DNA of 11,785 bases from Russula earlei. Taxonomy: Eukaryota > Basidiomycota > Agaricomycetes > Russulales > Russulaceae. The position numbers were made by a program, and so were the translations under genes. The stretch spans positions 1-11,785 of the forward strand of contig JAGFNK010001273.1 in assembly GCA_025769875.1 (NCBI GenBank), in the 5' to 3' direction. The notes below the pieces were generated by a model. The model was not told the origin of the DNA. It worked only from the letters and a program-made list of their open reading frames with translations, and did not search any database. Below, piece by piece: positions 1 to 8,137 of this stretch (the first letter of the stretch is position 1; every line of letters starts with the position of its first letter).

Positions 1-385
1 CATGCATGCATTCATTGCTTCGTCCCCACCCCCAATGTCGCTGGCACTCCCCCCACTCCCAATGCCGCTGGCACTCCCCTCAAACCCAGCCCCAGCCCCA
101 CCTCTGGCCATGCATATGCTGCCTTCAAATGACATCATAACTATCTTGGCACTTCCCGAGACCACCCATTGGTCACTGGCAATTCAACATCTTACCAAGG
201 ATATTGAATTGAATGGTGAATGGCTCTCCATGGATGATGTTGTCCCTGTGATCAATATCTTGGGATCTTGTGACATCGTGCGCATAGACAGTTATATTGT
301 GCTTATGACTAATGGGTCAGCGTTGTCGCACGAGATTGCACGCAACTACATCAAGGATCTGTTGGAGAAGGCCAGGACATCCTGA
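1..385 (+). CDS. Partial ORF, possible second (accessory) protein of the Harbinger element
   Basis: The frame is open from the left edge and ends at TGA 383-385, so the true start lies outside the window. About the first 40 visible residues are rich in Pro, Ala, Leu and Met (low complexity). The remaining ~85 residues look like an ordinary globular domain with a segment around ITILALPETTHWSLAIQHL and a C-terminus ending in KARTS. I do not recognise the family. It points towards the transposase on the opposite strand, whose stop is 104 bp away. Autonomous PIF/Harbinger elements usually carry a transposase plus a second, often Myb/SANT-like, DNA-binding protein. Position and orientation fit that partner, but no Myb motif is visible in this C-terminal part, so the link is inference. 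It could also be an unrelated host gene fragment. Confidence 0.4.
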   Translation, partial: MHAFIASSPPPMSLALPPLPMPLALPSNPAPAPPLAMHMLPSNDIITILALPETTHWSLAIQHLTKDIELNGEWLSMDDVVPVINILGSCDIVRIDSYIVLMTNGSALSHEIARNYIKDLLEKARTS

Positions 386-867
386 CTGTAGTTGTACTTC
401 TACAGTAGTCACCCATCACACGCATGTATCGTAATGAATGCCATGAAGTGTTCTTTCATTTTCTGAAAACATGTGGACATGTGTCTGAACTAAATACCTG
501 CTGCGCGATCCTCAAGTGTTTTCTGATACTGCTCCCACATCTCACCTGCAATCCTGTCTCGCCTGATATTTGCTTGCTCCCTCTCATAGCGTGTCACTAC
601 CCCTCTTCCCTGTTCACCAGCCGCTTCACGATGACCCATCTGAGGGTCTACCCTGTCATCAAATACATCGATCTCACTGTGATCATAATGGCAAATAAAA
701 TTGTGAAGGGCTGCAAGTGCCGATGGGATGCGCACTTGAATGTCCATGTTATACTCAGGGGGGTACCGAAGGATTTTGAAATGCCGCTTGAGAATCCAAA
801 CATACGCTCTATGACGTTGCGAGCTTGAGCATGGCGCAGATTGAATAATTCCTGGGGTGTGCGTGGC

Positions 868-920
868 CTAGGACAAGCATAAAAATTAGTGAGAAGATGG
901 GAAAGAAAGAGAGAATGCAC
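868..920 (-). other. Predicted 53-nt spliceosomal intron in the Harbinger transposase
   Basis: On - it begins GTGCAT (920-915) and ends CCTAG (868). A CTCACTAAT stretch, a plausible branch site, lies about 20 nt before the 3' end and the tract is pyrimidine-rich. Removing it joins SEWGHAGI to PRTPQELFNLRHA in one frame (phase 2, shared Gln codon), which matches the expected order of conserved blocks in fungal Harbinger transposases. The splice call rests on frame restoration and consensus only. Confidence 0.7.
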
Positions 921-1376
921 TGTATGCCAGCATGACCCCACTCAGATAGATGATATCGTACACCTCAATAAGGAACAAGCAGTGTGTTTGATGAGGCAAA
1001 GCCTGCATCAGCGAGATAGTATTTCCCTCTTGGGATGGGGAAATCAGAATGATGGGCATTGTGGAAAAGAGTTGAGTCGGCGGTGGAGCCCTCCCAACCA
1101 GTCAAAAGATATGTGAAGCGGAGGTCAAATGAACAAGCAGCAAGGCAGTTCTGTGAGAGAATGTCGTTGCGGTCTCTTGTTGCATTGCGCTCTGCGGCAG
1201 TGGAGTAACAACCAATGTAGGTGCCGTCGATAGCACCCAGGGCATCCTTGAAAAAGGGAAAAAAATTGGGATTCCCTTGGATAAAGGAGTGAGGAGGGGA
1301 ATCGGCATCAGGAAGCTGTACAAAGGTGGTGTAGAAAGGGGGGGTTGCGAGAACTCCAAGTATCTTTTTAAAATAT

Positions 1377-1424
1377 CTGGATATCCATCAGAAGATATAT
1401 AGAAGGAAACCATGGGATACGTAC
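1377..1424 (-). other. Predicted 48-nt spliceosomal intron in the Harbinger transposase
   Basis: On - it begins with the strong donor GTACGT (1424) and ends ATCCAG (1377), with a CTGAT branch-like motif near the 3' end. Without removal the frame hits a TGA. With removal the sequence reads VSKYFKKILGVLATPPFYTT, a continuous family-like stretch (phase 2). Such short introns are typical of filamentous fungi. Confidence 0.7.
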
Positions 1425-1932
1425 TTTGAGACCGTGCTTGGTGACCGCTGAAAACGCTCTCTCCAATATTTGTTGTTGACAGCCTGGTGGAAGCAGCATA
1501 GAGAAATATGGCAACCTGTTCTTCAATTTGGACATGCCGAGATGATGCAACACCAAAGTTGTGGAGAGTCTGCTGGAGCTTGTGAAACACATGTTTATGG
1601 ACCCCAAGTTCATTCCGGATGCGTTCTGGGTGGCCGGTGAGTAGTTCATGGACCCAGGCAAGACCAGTGAGGGCGGAGGTGTGATATGGAATAGGAGGAG
1701 AACAGGGTTTGAGTATTGACAGTATGGCCTGGAAGCCATAAAGGGCATAACCTGTAAAATATAAAATCATTAGAAGTTGTTGGCGTCGCTGTTGTACCTG
1801 CTGCAGATACAGCCTCTCCTGATCAAGGTAATCAGCCATAGCATTGACCAGGGGATGGACAGTGACAACTTGAAATCGGGGGGTAAAAAATCGGCCATGA
1901 CTTGGAGGGGCATAAAAAGTTTTTGGGCGCAT

Positions 1933-2107
1933 CAGTCATTACAACAACAAATATGTGAATTACAGTTAACAGACAAAAACAACTGATATTAGTTAATCAT
2001 ATGACATGTCACTGTCATCACACCTGTCACACCTGTCACTCCCGGCTAATCCCGAAATTCAAGTTCCAAGTTCAAGTTTCAAGAAATCTCGGTTGCTGTA
2101 TGGGGCC
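1933..2107. repeat. Harbinger subterminal region with short repeats
   Basis: This is non-coding. It holds a tandem of ACACCTGTC units around 2020-2038 (also a CACTGTCATCAC stretch just before), and a set of AAGTT/CAAGT units at 2058-2084 (TTCAAGTTCCAAGTTCAAGT and following). Clustered short repeats near an end are common transposase-binding sites in Harbinger elements; that role is inference here. Confidence 0.4.
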
Positions 2108-2109
2108 TT

Positions 2110-3939
2110 AACAACTTAACAAAGAAAAACAAACAATGGGAGTGGACATCCAAAGAAGAACAGGCCTTTCAGAAACTAAAAGAAACATGCGTATCCTACC
2201 CTGTCCTATGAACACCTGACTGGACCAAACAATTCATCCTTGACACCAACACATCCAGATTCGCCATAGGAGCAGTCATTTCCCAAGAATATGAAGACAG
2301 ACTTCACCCTATCGCATTCTACTCTAGAACAATACTGGACACTGAAAAAAACTACAATGCACATGACAAAGAATTAGCCATAGTTATCTTCAGCCTGAAA
2401 AGCAGCCGATCCTTCTTTCTAGGCACAGAGAAACCAGTAAGAATAAGGACTGACCACAAAAATCTTACATATTTTAAAAAACCACAGAAACTAACTGGAT
2501 GGCAAGCAAGATGGATGCAATATATGCAAGACTTTAATATAACCATGGAACATGTCCCAGGACACACTCACACTATAGCCAATGCTCTCTCTAATCAAAA
2601 GGACCTTAACAAGGGGGTAGAAGAACAAAAAACCACTCTTCTCCCACCTGAAATTTCACATGAAAAATTTACTTACCCAACAAACCAGATGAATGACGAG
2701 AAATCCTACAATGATTCCATGATGCACCACCTGCTGGTCATCCTGGAATAGCCAACACCTGGAACCTAGTCAAACAACACTACAAAGGACCCAGACTATG
2801 ACAATTTGTAGAACAATACATCAAAGGCTGCACCAAATGCCAAGAATCCAAAACCAACATACCCAGAAAGAAAGCCGCAACCTTTTTCATCAATACACAT
2901 GTTGAACAAGGCCCCTTTCAATATGTATCAATGGATCTGATCACAGACTTACCCAAATCAGATGGATTTGACAGTGTCCTCACCATTGTTGATCAAGGAT
3001 GTTCCAAAGCAACAAAATTCATTCCATGCAACAAAACAATCGACAGAACAGGATTGCACATGAATATCTGAAACACCTTGTGCCCTGGTTTGGCATCCCA
3101 AAAAGAATCATATCTGACAGAGACCCCTGAATTGCATCAAACTTCTCCAGAGCTTTATGTAAAAGTCTATCAAACAAAACATGTTGACTGCGTTCCACCC
3201 CCAAACTGATGGGCAGACCAAAAGAATGAATGCCTGGCTGGAACAATACCTAAGACCCTAGACCATGACTCATCCACACTCTTGGGCAAAGATGCTTCCC
3301 ATTGCCGAATACGCACACAACTCATGAAATCATGAAACATCACAACAATCACCACATGAACTCCTCATGGGATTCAAACCCCAGATCAATATAAACCTCA
3401 AGAACAACAATGTACCTGCCTCTATCAATCGTCTTAGAGAACTGGAACAATCTAGACATGACGCACAACAACTTCTGGAATGTAAACAACAACCCCTAAG
3501 ACCTGACATTCCAGAAATGAAAGAAGGAACCCTTGTATGGTTAGAAGGCAAGAACCTCAAAACATGAGGAAATCACAAACTTATGCCTAAACGATATGGA
3601 CCCTTTCCCATCATCAAAAAAATTTCCAAAGTCGCTTACCAACTCCAACTCCCATCATCCATGAAGATACACGATGTTTTTCACGTCAACCTACTCTTAC
3701 CATACATAGAAATGGAGGAATATGGCATGCCATTTACACACCCCCCTCTGATCATTGATAACGAAGAAGAATATGAAATTGAAGCAATTCTGAATGCCAG
3801 AAGATTTGGACAAACATGCAAACTCCAATACCTTGTACATTGGAAGGGCTACCCAACATCAGATGACTCATGGGTTGACCATTATGACCTCAACGCCCCA
3901 GAACTCCTAAAAGAATTCTATTCTGCCATGGCTGGATGA
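2110..3939 (+). pseudogene. pol: Gypsy pol fragment: RNase H, H2C2 finger, integrase, GPF motif, chromodomain
   Basis: Blocks in order: RT/RNase H connection (LTKKNKQWEW, 2116 on); RNase H with FAIGAVISQ, HDKELAIV, RTDHKNLTYF and HVPGHTHTIANALSN (to ~2595); H2C2 finger with AGHPGIANTW and CTKC (2718-2850); integrase core with SMDLITDLP (Asp 2934-2936), IISDRDP (Asp 3116-3118) and [13 protein letters not shown]; then EGTLVWLEGKNLKT and KRYGPFPI (GPY/F-type motif); chromodomain at ~3769-3912 (EYEIEAILNARRFG, LVHWKGY, DDSWVDHYDL). Lesions: stops at 2209, 2799, 3128, 3259, 3325 and 3565; frame changes near 2717, 3052 and 3168; two RNase H Asp changed to Asn (codons 2248-2250 and 2581-2583); integrase Glu changed to Lys (3220-3222). 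A chromodomain integrase directs insertion to modified chromatin. The gene is dead, and the family call is firm. Confidence 0.9.
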
Positions 3940-4644
3940 CCCCAAGCATAAAAAGCCACTATCTATGGCCGACATTTCCACACCACTCTTCCCTTCCCAA
4001 TCACATCCCAATATGTCTTCAACACTAAACTCACCCACCGCCTCCTCAGCAACCCTCGTCCCCACTCCTCCATATGTCATGAACCATTCTCTGGAGAGGG
4101 CCCTTGAAGGACCCTTCCTTATGAGAGGAAACCCAGCCTCTATGGTGTTACCCTGTTCGTATGAGCAAAAGGGGTGAGTAGAGGTGTCCACAATATTGCG
4201 TGCATTGTCGAGCGAGTGATTCTCGGCACAATCGACATACAGCAAGCCCCACTTAAGGGCAACCCTTTTAACAATAAAGGACAGTACTAGGACCTTCCTA
4301 AGGACCCTTTAGGATGACTCTAAGTGCCCTACAATAGACACTAACACAGTATAGAAGACCCTGCAATGCGTTATTAGACTAACTCTAATAACTATAGAAT
4401 GAACTATAAGGCAATACTAAGGACCTTAACAGAAGCATTAGGGTCGACGCTAAGGACCCTAATAGAACTATATAAGGGGTCTTATAGGATAACACTATTC
4501 CCTGAACCAGACTACAAGTCCTCAAATGACTGGCCCTAAACTAACTAACAGAAAATGAATCAGGTGCTTGCACATGTACTAAAGCAGTGAACACGTGGAC
4601 AGTGAAAGCTCTTACTCATCAATAGGAGCCTTCTTACTCAGCAG

Positions 4645-4676
4645 CTTACTGAGCATGACTGAGCATGCTTAGTAAG
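4645..4676. repeat. Palindrome in LTR1 upstream region
   Basis: Arms 4645-4657 (CTTACTGAGCATG) and 4664-4676 form a 13-bp inverted repeat with one mismatch and a 6-nt spacer, about 85-115 bp before the TATA box. LTR3 has the perfect version. Confidence 0.8.
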
Positions 4677-4759
4677 TGCACTCTGACTTCTTACTCATCA
4701 CTCTATTGTGCTTGATAACAAGGTTACAACTTGTTCCTTATTTAGCAGTTCTCTTGTAG

Positions 4760-4803
4760 TATATAAGCGCTCAATAAAGTAGCGGACAGTCCTCAGACTG
4801 TCC
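4760..4803 (+). promoter_or_regulatory. LTR1 TATA box, AATAAA and stem-loop
   Basis: TATATAAG (4760-4767) is followed by AATAAA (4773-4778) and a perfect 8-bp stem GGACAGTC/GACTGTCC with loop CTCA (4784-4803). The stem starts 24 nt after the TATA start, where transcription would be expected to begin, so the hairpin probably lies at the 5' edge of R. Confidence 0.7.
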
Positions 4804-5411
4804 ATTTGTTTATGGCACTCTCCATTCCTGGGACACTCCTTTAAGGACCATCCCCTTGTGACTATCCTGGCCTCCTCTCTGCGTGCTTGTTCGACTTTAC
4901 CAGTAACCATACCCCTTTGGTATTTGTTACTGCTCTGGACTCTACTCCTTGCCCATGCCGTCCTAGACATCTATTGACTCGTCTCTGAACTAACCCCTCA
5001 CTCTTGAACTGGATTGTTCAACAGTGAGTCTTGACACCATACTCCCCAACTCTCATTCCACTACCAATCTCTAGAGAACCATCTCCATCCACAGCTGCAA
5101 CCATCAATGCCTGACTCTTAGTATTGTCAAGACACGTACTGCTGATCACTAAGGACTCAGGAGCAGGTGGGCAAGGGTCGGAACAGATGGTACGCGGCGA
5201 AGGCGGCATTGAACAAGAGGACGAGCCAAACAACGAGGAGGTACCAGATGGGGACTGGTAAGTGCTGCAAGAGACAAAGGCAAAGGCTGGAGGCCAGTGT
5301 AGCGAGGGGGCTTTAAACAAGGCGGTCGTAGAAGAGTACCTTGGAGGCGAGGGGAATCTTTAGACTGAGCGGTCGCGGGGGAGTACCCAGGAAGATGAGA
5401 GTATCACAAAT

Positions 5412-5452
5412 GGACAGTCTGACGACTGCCATGCTTCATTGGGGCTTATATA
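5412..5452 (-). promoter_or_regulatory. LTR2 TATA box and stem-loop
   Basis: On - TATATAAG (5452-5445) is followed by the hairpin GGCAGTC/GACTGTC with loop GTCA (5430 to about 5412). The stem starts 22 nt from the TATA start. An A-to-G change relative to LTR1 keeps pairing as a G-U wobble. Confidence 0.65.
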
Positions 5453-5578
5453 CAGTATACAGGGTCGATTACAAAGCACTGGGACTATTCTAGACTCTTT
5501 GGTACCATCCAATAGGACTACAGAGGCATAAACTTGCTTGTGTCAACTTTCAGGCTTACTGAGCACATTACTGATCAT

Positions 5579-5690
5579 TGTGGAGCGATGACATCATTAT
5601 GATGTCACTGTGGAGCGCTTAGTGAGCCTATGAGGTCACTGTGGAGTTGCTCAGTCAGCCATGATGTCATTGGAGCCTTGATGATGTCAG
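5579..5690. repeat. LTR2 enhancer-like repeat cluster
   Basis: TGTGGAG occurs at 5579, 5609 and 5640, and TGATGTCA-type motifs at 5589 (as TGACATCA), 5600, 5662 and 5682. Positions 5589-5607 form a 9-bp perfect inverted repeat, TGACATCAT and ATGATGTCA with one spacer base. The motifs are one base from the bZIP/CRE site TGACGTCA. They lie upstream of the LTR2 TATA on its strand, so an upstream activating role is a reasonable guess. Confidence 0.5.
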
Positions 5691-6728
5691 ATGATTTATG
5701 CAACAGTTTCTAAGAGTTTGTGCCGCTGTTTCGGGTCCATGGTGGCTGAGTGGCCATGTGGCTGCCGCGCGATGATTACTCGATTAGGAAACTGGTGTCT
5801 GGTCGTGTTATAGTGCCTTTGCAATAGCAATATCTTGTACCGCAGGGGGGATAGCCCAGAAAATGGAAGGGAGTCGGCAATGCAAAGTGAGAGAGGTTCT
5901 TCTTGAGTAAAATAGGACAATCTTCGGCCAGGACTTGGCCTTGGTTCGTAACAAGTATGACATGCTGCACAACATGCAGTGATGATAGCACAAGCCCAAG
6001 AACTCTGGCATGAGGAGATGCTGCCCACCATACTATGGGCCTTTGGCAACCGCTCTCCTACTAGGGGAACTGACTCTCTGATAACTCGCAGTCCATCCTA
6101 CCATGTTCGCTCTCCTTCCCCTGATCCTATTCCCATTCCCCCTTGACTTGATACACCCATTCCCCGACAGCCAATAGACCTTGCCCTCCCCAACAAAAAT
6201 CTCATCCCAATGGCACCACCTGACAACAACAGCCCTCCTCCTGCCTATGTGACACCCATAGCCCCCGGGACAGACACTTTGGCTGAACTACAAGAGCTCG
6301 GAGATGGCTGGATGGAAGGAAACCTAGGGCTAGACATCTTGATTCCTGACCCAGGAAACAAAGACGACACCATTCCCCCATGATTCATCTGTCCTGACTT
6401 AACTAATGGATTTCCTTCAGTCATCGCAACATATGGTCCTGGCTGCCCTACTCATCGAATCTCAATCTGAGCTTGTGCCAATCATTATCCCTGTCTGTCA
6501 AGACTCAGTGTTGAACTATCCAGTTCAAGAGCGAGGAGTAAGCTCGAAGACAAGTTGATAGACGTCCAAGACAGCATGGGCAAGAAGTAGAGTCCAAAGC
6601 AGTAACAAATACCAGAGAGGTATAGTTACTGGAAGAGTTGAGCAGGTACGCAGGGAAGAGGCCAGAATGGTCACAAGGGGATGGTCCTTAAAGGAGTATC
6701 CCAGGGACAGAGAGTGCCATAAACAAAT

Positions 6729-6772
6729 GGACAGTCTGAGGACTGTCCACTACTTTATTGAGTGCTTATATA
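6729..6772 (-). promoter_or_regulatory. LTR3 TATA box, AATAAA and stem-loop
   Basis: On - TATATAAG starts at 6772 and the perfect 8-bp stem GGACAGTC/GACTGTCC with loop CTCA covers 6748-6729. The stem starts 24 nt from the TATA start, the same spacing as LTR1. Confidence 0.7.
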
Positions 6773-6855
6773 CTACAAGAGAACTGCTATATAGGGAACA
6801 AGTCATAACCTTGTTATCAAGCACAATAGAGTGATGAGTAAGAAGTCGGAGTGCG

Positions 6856-6887
6856 CTTACTGAGCATGCTCAGTCATGCTCAGTAAG
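6856..6887. repeat. Perfect 13-bp palindrome in LTR3 upstream region
   Basis: CTTACTGAGCATG (6856-6868) and its exact reverse complement (6875-6887) are separated by CTCAGT. It is the counterpart of the imperfect palindrome in LTR1. It could be a factor-binding site or form a cruciform. Confidence 0.8.
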
Positions 6888-7233
6888 CTGCCGAGTAAGA
6901 AGGCTTCTCTTGATGAGTAAGAGCTTTCACTGTCCACATGTTCACTGCTTTAGTGCACGTGCGAGCACCTGATTCATTTTCTGTTAGTTAGTTTAGGGTC
7001 GGTCATTTGAGGACTTAAAGTTTGGTTTAGGGAATAGTGTTATCTTATAAGGCCCTTATGTAGTTCTATTAGGGTCCTTAGAGTCGACCCTAATACTTCT
7101 ATTAAGGTCCTTAGTATTGCCTTATAGTTCGTTCTATAATTATTAGAGTTGGTCTAATAACGCATTGTAGGGTCTTTGATACTAGGTTAGTGTCTATTGT
7201 AGAGCACCTAGAGTCGTCCTAAAGGGTCCTTAG

Positions 7234-7813
7234 TGTTACCAAGTGGTTTGGGGTCCGGAAGATGCCAGAACACCTGAACTATGGACTGCACTGTTTGCAT
7301 CATGCGTGTGTCAGATCTTGACCATTTATGTCCATTAATATCGCGTTCGGAACGCGTTGATCGTATCTTTCTGAAGATGTACTAAAGAAACAATGAGTAG
7401 CATTGCTTCTGTCCCAGATGTTCCTGTACTGCCACGTATGTCACTTCCTTGATTAGGAAAGTACTTATGACACCAAGATTGCTACTAGGGAAGCACTTAA
7501 TGCTTCCAGCACCAAGATCATTTACATAGAAGCAACCTCGCTTCTATGAGCCACCTTTTGCTTCTATAGCACCGACCAGTACTACAGTAGCACAAACCTT
7601 ATCCCTGTAGGGCTATATAAACCCCCCAGTTGTAACAGTTGAGCCCTAAGCTCGACTTAGTTTGTCAATCCCAAACAGTTGACTCCTACCCTGTCTGCAG
7701 AGCCCCTCTCATCTTGTTGCCATACTCCAGAAGGATCTAACACTCCTTCCCCTCCATGAGTATTGCTTGCTTGACTCAAGCATATCTGCATTGGTAGGAC
7801 GTGTTCATAGACA
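7234..7813 (+). mobile_element. LTR of a further family (LTR4), forward
   Basis: It begins TGTTACCAAGTGG exactly where LTR3 similarity stops and ends CATAGACA just before ORFX resumes. TATATAA lies at 7614-7620 and a stem-loop at 7637-7657. An upstream palindrome CATAGAAGC/GCTTCTATG spans 7525-7548. The 5-bp flanks differ (CTTAG at 7229-7233, TGACC at 7814-7818), so this is not a simple insertion. LTR3 sequence lies on one side and ORFX on the other. Ends are inferred from TG/CA and the neighbours, not from a second copy. Confidence 0.6.
7614..7657 (+). promoter_or_regulatory. LTR4 TATA box and stem-loop
   Basis: TATATAA (7614-7620) is followed by stem AGTTGAGC/GCTCGACT (7637-7644 and 7650-7657, one G-U pair) with loop CCTAA. 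The stem starts 23 nt after the TATA start. Confidence 0.6.
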
Positions 7814-8137
7814 TGACCATTGATCTTATTTGAGGCACTTTGGAGCCTTAACAAGGAGCACAAAGATGCCAAGGAAGCCATCCTTGACCCATGGTACCAA
7901 TTTCCCCCTCATGCCACTGATAAATGTTCCTGGTGTCTCGATGGTGGACACAACACCGTCGACTGCCCCAAGATCACCACCTGTGTCCTCTGTAACTGCC
8001 ATGGACATAGAGCAGATCTTTGTAGGACTCCACACAGACAATGTAAACCACACAAGATATGTTGAGTCCCCCAAGACCAACTCCACTATCACACCCATCG
8101 CTGTGTCTCCAACATTCACCCCTACATGGGCTAGACC

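Larger units (their letters stand above)
490..1932 (-). pseudogene. PIF/Harbinger DDE transposase, broken
   Basis: A DDE nuclease that would cut and paste the element at 3-bp targets. Reading leftwards on -, the start is ATG 1932 (MRPKTFY) or the internal ATG at 1839 (MADYLDQ). A helical N-terminal part follows (GVHKHVFHKLQQTL, then HVQIEEQVAIFLYA), then FFPFFKDALGAIDGTYIG with the first Asp, GKYYLADAGF with the second Asp, LFNLRHAQARNVIERMFG with the catalytic Glu, and the C-terminal block MDIQVRIPSALAALHNFI. The stop is TAG at 490-492. Two short introns restore the frame at family-conserved places (868-920 and 1377-1424). Three lesions are visible: an extra AG dinucleotide near 1455-1465 just after the NIGE motif, an in-frame TGA at 965-967 where the family has a coding residue before GVRYHL, and a one-base loss near 796-797 after ERMFG. 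All three catalytic acids survive. Length (~430 codons) is normal for the family. This is a recently inactivated gene; the family call is firm. Confidence 0.85.
1..2107. mobile_element. PIF/Harbinger DNA transposon, right part with probable right terminus
   Basis: Two convergent reading frames (1-385 on + and 490-1932 on -) followed by a non-coding end fit Harbinger layout. The right terminus is placed at 2107, where TGGGGCC meets TTA (2108-2110), a favoured 3-bp Harbinger target. Directly after it the gypsy polymerase reading frame begins in mid-protein, which means the element landed inside that gene. The left end and its terminal repeat lie outside the window, so the terminus is not proven by a matching repeat. 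Confidence 0.55.
4075..5036 (+). mobile_element. Solo LTR (LTR1) inserted in ORFX
   Basis: Begins TGTCATGAACC and ends GTCTTGACA (TG...CA). It is flanked on both sides by the identical 5-bp target duplication CCATA (4070-4074 and 5037-5041), and the ORFX frame PTPPY continues after it as PYSP. This proves an LTR-type insertion that later lost its internal part by LTR recombination. Promoter features: TATATAAG 4760-4767, AATAAA 4773-4778, stem-loop 4784-4803. The 5' half (4290-4500) is dense in AAGGACC/CTAATA-type short repeats. It shares about 740 bp with LTR3 in inverted orientation. Confidence 0.92.
5125..5953 (-). mobile_element. Solo LTR (LTR2) inserted in ORFX, reverse orientation
   Basis: On + it runs TGTCAAGACACG ... 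TTCGTAACA. On its own strand it begins TGTTACGAACC and ends GTCTTGACA. Identical 5-bp duplications AGTAT flank it (5120-5124 and 5954-5958), and ORFX resumes after it. Orientation follows from TATATAAG on - (+ 5445-5452). The region after the TATA resembles LTR1 and LTR3 (shared GACTGTCCATTTGT), so these are related families. It is rich in CpG, unlike its surroundings, which marks it as a young insertion. Confidence 0.9.
4298..7233. repeat. Large inverted repeat formed by LTR1 and LTR3
   Basis: Arms are 4298-5036 and 6496-7233, about 740 bp each, separated by about 1.46 kb that holds LTR2 and ORFX pieces. It arises from two same-family insertions in opposite orientation. Confidence 0.85.
6496..7233 (-). 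mobile_element. Truncated LTR (LTR3), same family as LTR1, reverse orientation
   Basis: It matches LTR1 positions 4298-5036 in reverse orientation. On its strand it ends GAGTCTTGACA at 6496, abutting ORFX. The first ~220 bp of the LTR (equivalent to 4075-4297) are absent because LTR4 begins at 7234. On - it shows TATATAAG (6772-6765), AATAAA (6759-6754) and the stem-loop. The candidate target copy on the left is CTGTC (6491-6495); no partner is found on the right. Confidence 0.85.

Noticed and set aside
1368..1748. Long open frame on - within the Harbinger transposase
   Set aside because: It is mostly the wrong frame of the transposase. The conserved blocks are in the neighbouring frame and are explained by an AG slippage and an intron.
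3907..4245. Open frame on - across the pol end and LTR1
   Set aside because: It crosses a proven insertion boundary at 4075 and is antisense to conserved ORFX and chromodomain coding.
4290..4500. Short AAGGACC/CTAATA repeats considered as a CRISPR or satellite array
   Set aside because: Units and spacings are irregular and the region is part of an LTR flanked by a target duplication.
4698..4970. 90-codon open frame on - within LTR1
   Set aside because: It lies wholly in an LTR, is antisense to its promoter, and shows no recognisable motif.
5018..5320. 100-codon Ser/Pro-rich open frame on -
   Set aside because: It straddles LTR1, the ORFX fragment and the LTR2 end, so it cannot predate the insertions. 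It is low-complexity translation of LTR sequence.
5696..6049. 117-codon open frame on -
   Set aside because: It spans the LTR2/ORFX boundary and is antisense to the conserved ORFX block AQAQELWHEE.
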